From Regnicoccus frigidus (lineage in GTDB: Bacteria; Cyanobacteriota; Cyanobacteriia; PCC-6307; Cyanobiaceae), in contig JAOANE010000052.1 in the NCBI GenBank assembly GCA_025194985.1, positions 1-55,170 on the forward strand: a stretch of 55,170 nt of DNA. The letters run 5' to 3'. Under the pieces are notes generated by a model. It was not told the DNA's origin. It saw only the letters and a list, made by a program, of their open reading frames with translations, and did not search any database. This document shows, piece after piece, positions 51,913-55,170 of this stretch (positions within the stretch are counted from its first letter, which is position 1; each line of letters starts with the position of its first letter). The position numbers were made by a program, and so were the translations under genes.

Positions 51913-52128
51913 TCAGGAGGCGGTGAGAGCGGAGCGCTGCCGCTCCTTCTGCACCGTCAGCAGCTGGGCCAGCTTGATGCGGCTCTGCTTGAAGCGGTGC
52001 GGGTGCTCCAGACGGCGGGTGGCCCGCTGGAAGCGCAGATCGAACAATTCACGGCGGCAACCGTTGATCTGATCGATCAGATCGGCGTCATTGAGGAGAC
52101 GCACTTCGGCGATGTCAGGACGGGCCAT
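51913..52128 (-). CDS. rpmC: 50S ribosomal protein L29
   Basis: L29, 71 residues, at the polypeptide exit tunnel. The N-terminal helix ARPDIAEVRLLNDADLIDQINGCRRELFDLRFQRATRRLEHPHRFKQSRIKLAQLLTV shows the two-helix hairpin pattern (shown here only in outline). It follows rplP by two bases. Confidence 0.95.
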   Translation of the reverse strand: MARPDIAEVRLLNDADLIDQINGCRRELFDLRFQRATRRLEHPHRFKQSRIKLAQLLTVQKERQRSALTAS

Positions 52129-52130
52129 GG

Positions 52131-52616
52131 TTAGGACTCTCCAGCGGGAACGGCGTCGAGAATGGGCTCGGGACCGGGAAGATCACCCAGCTCCGTTGCC
52201 ATTTCGGCTTGGCCGATGAACTTGGTTTTGACCGGCAGCTTGTACTGGGCCAGACGCATCGCTTGCTTGGCGATGGCTTCGGTGATCTCAGGTCCACCCA
52301 TCTCAAAGAGGATGCGACCGGGTTTGATCACGGCCACCCAGAACTCCGGGTTGCCCTTACCGGAGCCCATCCGTGTTTCGGCAGGGCGCATGGTGACCGG
52401 TTTGTCGGGGAAGATCCGGATCCAGATCTTGCCCCCCCGCTTGACGTAGCGGGTCATGGCCCGGCGGCTGGCTTCGATCTGGCGGGATGTGATCCAGCCA
52501 CATTCCTGGGCCTGCAGTGCAAACTGACCAAAGGCAATGGTGTTGCCTCGGGTGGCGACACCGCACATGCGGCCTCGCTGCTGTTTGCGGAATTTGACGC
52601 GTCGTGGACTCAGCAT
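52131..52616 (-). CDS. rplP: 50S ribosomal protein L16
   Basis: L16, 161 residues. MLSPRRVKFRKQQRGRM starts the protein, GQFALQAQECGWITSRQIEASRRAM and VRIFPDKPVT-like IRIFPDKPVTMRPAETRMG carry the A-site contacts. The last 20 residues (GDLPGPEPILDAVPAGES) are an acidic extension beyond the usual about 140 residues. It lies 16 bases after rpsC. Confidence 0.97.
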   Translation of the reverse strand: MLSPRRVKFRKQQRGRMCGVATRGNTIAFGQFALQAQECGWITSRQIEASRRAMTRYVKRGGKIWIRIFPDKPVTMRPAETRMGSGKGNPEFWVAVIKPGRILFEMGGPEITEAIAKQAMRLAQYKLPVKTKFIGQAEMATELGDLPGPEPILDAVPAGES

Positions 52617-52632
52617 GGTTCAGGGCTCCTGA

Positions 52633-53361
52633 TCACTCTTTGTTGGAGCGGTCTTCAAATTCTTGGGGACGCCGGTTGGCGCGGCGACGTGGTGCTCCAG
52701 CGGCGGGCAGTTGCTCCTTCTGCCCGGGAAGCACCTCCCCTTTGAACACCCAGACCTTGATCCCAAGCACCCCGTAGGTGGTGGTGGCCACCTTGGTGGC
52801 GTAATCAATGTCGGCGCGCAAGGTGTGCAAGGGCACCCGACCTTCCCGGGTCCATTCGGTCCGGGCGATCTCGGCACCGTTGAGGCGCCCGCTCACCTGG
52901 ATCTTCAGGCCGAGAACACCGGCACGCTGGGCCCGTTGGACGGTCATGCGCATCACCCGCCGAAAAGCCACACGCTTTTCCAGTTGTTGGGCGATGTACT
53001 CGGCCAACAAAAAGGCGTCGGCGTCGACCCTTTCGATTTCCACCACGTTGATGCGCACCTGACGGTTGCGATCGCCGAGGGTGGTTTGGATGCCCGTCCG
53101 CAAATCTTCGATGCCGCTGCCTTGGCGACCGACCAGCACGCCGGGGCGTGCGGTTTTGAGTTCCACCTCAAGTTGGTCGGCCTTGCGGGCGATCAGCACA
53201 TCGCTGATGCCGGCACTCGCATACTTCTTGTGGATGAATTTGCGAATCCGATGATCCTCCTGGAGCAGGAGGGGATAGGTCTTGCTTGGGGCGTACCAGC
53301 GGGAGCGGTGCTCCTGGGTAATCCCCAGTCGCAGGCCGGTTGGATGGATCTTGTGTCCCAT
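52633..53361 (-). CDS. rpsC: 30S ribosomal protein S3
   Basis: S3, 242 residues, at the mRNA entry channel. MGHKIHPTGLRLGITQEHRSRWYA starts at 53361, the family N-terminus. The KH domain contains GVLVGRQGSGIEDLRTGIQ, and GAEIARTEWTREGRVPLHTLRADIDY is a C-terminal domain landmark. The tail is rich in Arg/Glu. The frame opens 15 codons earlier, within rplV, but that part is not conserved. Confidence 0.97.
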   Translation of the reverse strand: MGHKIHPTGLRLGITQEHRSRWYAPSKTYPLLLQEDHRIRKFIHKKYASAGISDVLIARKADQLEVELKTARPGVLVGRQGSGIEDLRTGIQTTLGDRNRQVRINVVEIERVDADAFLLAEYIAQQLEKRVAFRRVMRMTVQRAQRAGVLGLKIQVSGRLNGAEIARTEWTREGRVPLHTLRADIDYATKVATTTYGVLGIKVWVFKGEVLPGQKEQLPAAGAPRRRANRRPQEFEDRSNKE

Positions 53362-53380
53362 CAGTCGGTGTCCTCGGGAT

Positions 53381-53743
53381 TCAGGTGATGGGTGCTGCCA
53401 CAGCAATGCTGATGTGGCAGGTTTGTTTTTTGATGGCGAAGGCCCGCCCCTGGGCGCGGGGACGGAATCGCTTCAGGGAGGGTCCCATGTCGGCGATCGC
53501 CGTGCTGATGATCAGCGAGGCGGGGTCAAGGCCGAGATTGTTTTCGGCATTGGCCACTGCTGAGCGCAGCACCTTGGTGATCGGTCCTGTGGAGCGGTAG
53601 GGCATGAACTCAAGCAGGATCAGCGCCTCGCGATAGGAGCGGCCGCGGATCTGATCGAGCACCCGGCGCACCTTGGAAACGGATCCGCGGATGTAGCGGC
53701 CGTGGGCGCGGGCTTCTGTGCTGGGTGGGGTTGGATTGACCAT
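53381..53743 (-). CDS. rplV: 50S ribosomal protein L22
   Basis: L22, 120 residues, lines the exit tunnel. ARAHGRYIRGSVSKVRRVLDQIRGRSYREAL, SAVANAENNLGLDPASL and GPSLKRFRPRAQGRAFAIKKQTCHI are diagnostic. ATG at 53743 (MVNPTPP) is preferred over one eight codons upstream, which would overlap rpsS. Distance to rpsS is 13 bases. Confidence 0.96.
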   Translation of the reverse strand: MVNPTPPSTEARAHGRYIRGSVSKVRRVLDQIRGRSYREALILLEFMPYRSTGPITKVLRSAVANAENNLGLDPASLIISTAIADMGPSLKRFRPRAQGRAFAIKKQTCHISIAVAAPIT

Positions 53744-53756
53744 GGTGTTTCGCTCC

Positions 53757-54032
53757 TTAACGGGCACCTTTTTTGTCCTTGATGTGGCCGCGGAAGGTGC
53801 GGGTGGGGGCGAATTCCCCCAGCTTGTGGCCCACCATCTGCTCGGTCACGTAGACCGGCACATGGCTCTTGCCGTTGTGAACGGCAATGGTGTGGCCGAT
53901 CATCATCGGCAGGATCGTCGAAGCCCGTGACCAGGTTTTGATCACGGATTTATCGCCGGAGCTGTTCTGCGTCTCGACCTTGCGCAGAAGGTGATCGGCG
54001 ATGAATGGTCCTTTTTTGAGTGAACGTCCCAT
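53757..54032 (-). CDS. rpsS: 30S ribosomal protein S19
   Basis: S19, 91 residues. MGRSLKKGPFIADHLLRKVE, WSRASTILPMMIGHTIAVHNGK and EQMVGHKLGEFAPTRTFRGH are diagnostic. It lies 38 bases after rplB. Confidence 0.98.
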   Translation of the reverse strand: MGRSLKKGPFIADHLLRKVETQNSSGDKSVIKTWSRASTILPMMIGHTIAVHNGKSHVPVYVTEQMVGHKLGEFAPTRTFRGHIKDKKGAR

Positions 54033-54070
54033 GGCGGATTAAGCAGAGTGCAAAACGGGGTTGATGACCA

Positions 54071-54934
54071 TCACGAATCCCGTCCGCCACGGCTCCGCTT
54101 GGAGGTGCGGCGACGTTTCCGCAGCACAAACCGGTTGCTCGGCTTGTTGCGCTTTCGGGTTTTGAGGCCGAGGGCAGGCTTGCCCCAGGGGGTGACCGGA
54201 CCAGAGCGGCCGATCGGAGCGCGGCCCTCGCCACCACCGTGGGGGTGGTCACAGGGGTTCATCACACTGCCGCGCACCTGGGGACGGCGGCCGAGCCAGC
54301 GCTTGCGTCCGGCTTTGCCCAGGCTGGTGTTGCGTATTTCCGCGTTGCCCACTTCCCCGAGGGTGGCGTAGCACTCGCGACGCACCAGCCGCACTTCGGT
54401 GGATGGCAACTTGAGGGCGACGTAATCACCTTCTTTGGCCATCACCTGGGCACTGGCCCCTGCGGTGCGAACCATCTGGCCACCCCGGCCGGCGTAGAGC
54501 TCGACGTTGTGAACGCTCGAACCCAGGGGAATGGCCGAGAGGGGCAAGGCATTGCCGGTTTCGATCGGCACCTGAGCGCCGGCGACAACCGTTTGGCCCA
54601 GCTCAATCCCAGCAGGCGCAAGGATGTAACGCTTTTCGCCGTCGGTGTAGAAGAGCAACGCCAACCGGGCGTTGCGGTGGGGGTCGTAGTGGATGGCGGC
54701 CACGCGGGCGACCACATCGTGCTTGTCACGGCGGAAGTCAACCATGCGGTAGAGCCGCTTATGGCCGCCGCCACGGTGGCGGCAGGTGATCACGCCGCGG
54801 TTGTTGCGACCCTTGCTGCGGTGCTTGGCGACGACCAAGCTGCGCTCGGGTTTGCGCTCAGTGATTTCACTGAAGTCGCTGACGACGCGGCCGCGGGTGC
54901 CGGGGGTGTAGGGGCGGTACTTGCGAATTGCCAT
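54071..54934 (-). CDS. rplB: 50S ribosomal protein L2
   Basis: L2, 287 residues, near the peptidyl-transferase centre. MAIRKYRPYTPGTRGRVVSDF, RHRGGGHKRLYRMVDFRRDK and VRGSVMNPCDHPHGGGEGRAPIGRSGP are universal landmarks, including the histidine important for activity. It lies 15 bases after rplW. Confidence 0.98.
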   Translation of the reverse strand: MAIRKYRPYTPGTRGRVVSDFSEITERKPERSLVVAKHRSKGRNNRGVITCRHRGGGHKRLYRMVDFRRDKHDVVARVAAIHYDPHRNARLALLFYTDGEKRYILAPAGIELGQTVVAGAQVPIETGNALPLSAIPLGSSVHNVELYAGRGGQMVRTAGASAQVMAKEGDYVALKLPSTEVRLVRRECYATLGEVGNAEIRNTSLGKAGRKRWLGRRPQVRGSVMNPCDHPHGGGEGRAPIGRSGPVTPWGKPALGLKTRKRNKPSNRFVLRKRRRTSKRSRGGRDS

Positions 54935-54949
54935 AACGTTTTAGATCCC

Positions 54950-55170
54950 TCAGGCCTCTGGGAACAGCTGGATGGCATTGCCTTCGGCAAGGCGCACCAC
55001 CGCTTTTTTGACTTGGGCGCGTTTGCCCGCGAACCGACCGATCCGCCGGGAGCGACGCGGTGGGTTCATGGTGCTCACGCCGATCACCTTCACCGAGAAC
55101 AACTCCTCGACGGCGGCCTTGATGTCGGGCTTGGCCGCACGCGGATCCACTTCAAAGGTGTACTGATTCA
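54950..55170 (-). CDS. rplW: 50S ribosomal protein L23 (partial, 5' end beyond the window)
   Basis: The last 73 residues of L23 are present, reading from the window edge as NQYTFEVDPRAAKPDIKAAV, then ELFSVKVIGVSTMNPPRR and GRFAGKRAQVKKAVVRLAEG. These match the second half of L23, including the loop with the GK-R-G-like basic segment. A GTG at 55150 is only an internal codon. The upstream rplC and rplD genes are expected beyond the edge. Confidence 0.95.
   Translation of the reverse strand, partial: NQYTFEVDPRAAKPDIKAAVEELFSVKVIGVSTMNPPRRSRRIGRFAGKRAQVKKAVVRLAEGNAIQLFPEA

Overview
The window comes from a GC-rich unicellular cyanobacterium of the Synechococcus/Cyanobium type. The evidence is the set of oxygenic-phototroph genes: psaA-psaB, psaI-psaL, ferredoxin-dependent glutamate synthase, LL-diaminopimelate aminotransferase, a cyanobacterial MPBQ/MSBQ methyltransferase and a cyanobacterial-type short RNase E. 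The two ribosomal blocks also have cyanobacterial gene order. No mobile element, CRISPR array, prophage or defence island was seen. This is core chromosome.

Layout. 1-348 is the 3' end of a probable radical-SAM gene. 345-2819 (minus) is a tightly packed dapL-clpS-CPBP protease operon. 2820-3272 is a long untranslated leader feeding rne, which is followed by rnhB. 6012-9075 holds a DUF1997 gene, pheA (plus), an MPBQ methyltransferase and a LON-domain protein. 9148-14190 (minus) is the str operon rpsL-rpsG-fusA-tuf-rpsJ, closed by an intrinsic terminator and carrying an 18-bp tandem repeat between tuf and rpsJ. 14243-16473 holds an IscA/HesB-like protein and an exported phosphodiester-glycosidase-like protein. 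16599-22246 has glsF, lipA and tRNA-Pro(CGG). 22251-25276 has a CbiG-CobJ fusion coupled to an exported acidic protein of unknown function. 25728-30280 is psaA-psaB with a long leader and a terminator. 30594-34592 has an RND pump and psaI-psaL. 34704-39294 is an envelope-flavoured stretch: a small anchored protein, a GT2 glycosyltransferase, an NlpC/P60 hydrolase, a beta-lactamase-like hydrolase, tRNA-Ser(GCT) and alr. An HNH protein follows at 39407. 39922-55170 (minus) is the S10-spc-alpha ribosomal super-cluster from rplW (cut by the window edge) to rpmE, with secY, adk, rpoA and truA inside it. A strong terminator separates it from prfA.

How the parts work together. Most of the window is translation machinery (about 27 genes) plus photosystem I, nitrogen assimilation and cofactor supply (lipoate, cobalamin, tocopherol/quinone methylation). 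Co-directional genes often overlap at stop/start (TGATG, ATGA), so translational coupling is common.

The most useful irregularities concern gene starts. rnhB and truA have no ATG, GTG or TTG upstream of their conserved N-terminal motifs. In both, the best candidate is a CTG overlapping the stop of the preceding gene within an identical GGTCTGAG octamer. lipA appears to use a TTG with a good Shine-Dalgarno site, because its only ATG lies inside the opposite-strand tRNA. I found no convincing new multi-gene system. The best leads are the non-canonical starts, the uncharacterised exported protein coupled to CbiG-CobJ, and the 4 x 18-bp repeat between tuf and rpsJ.
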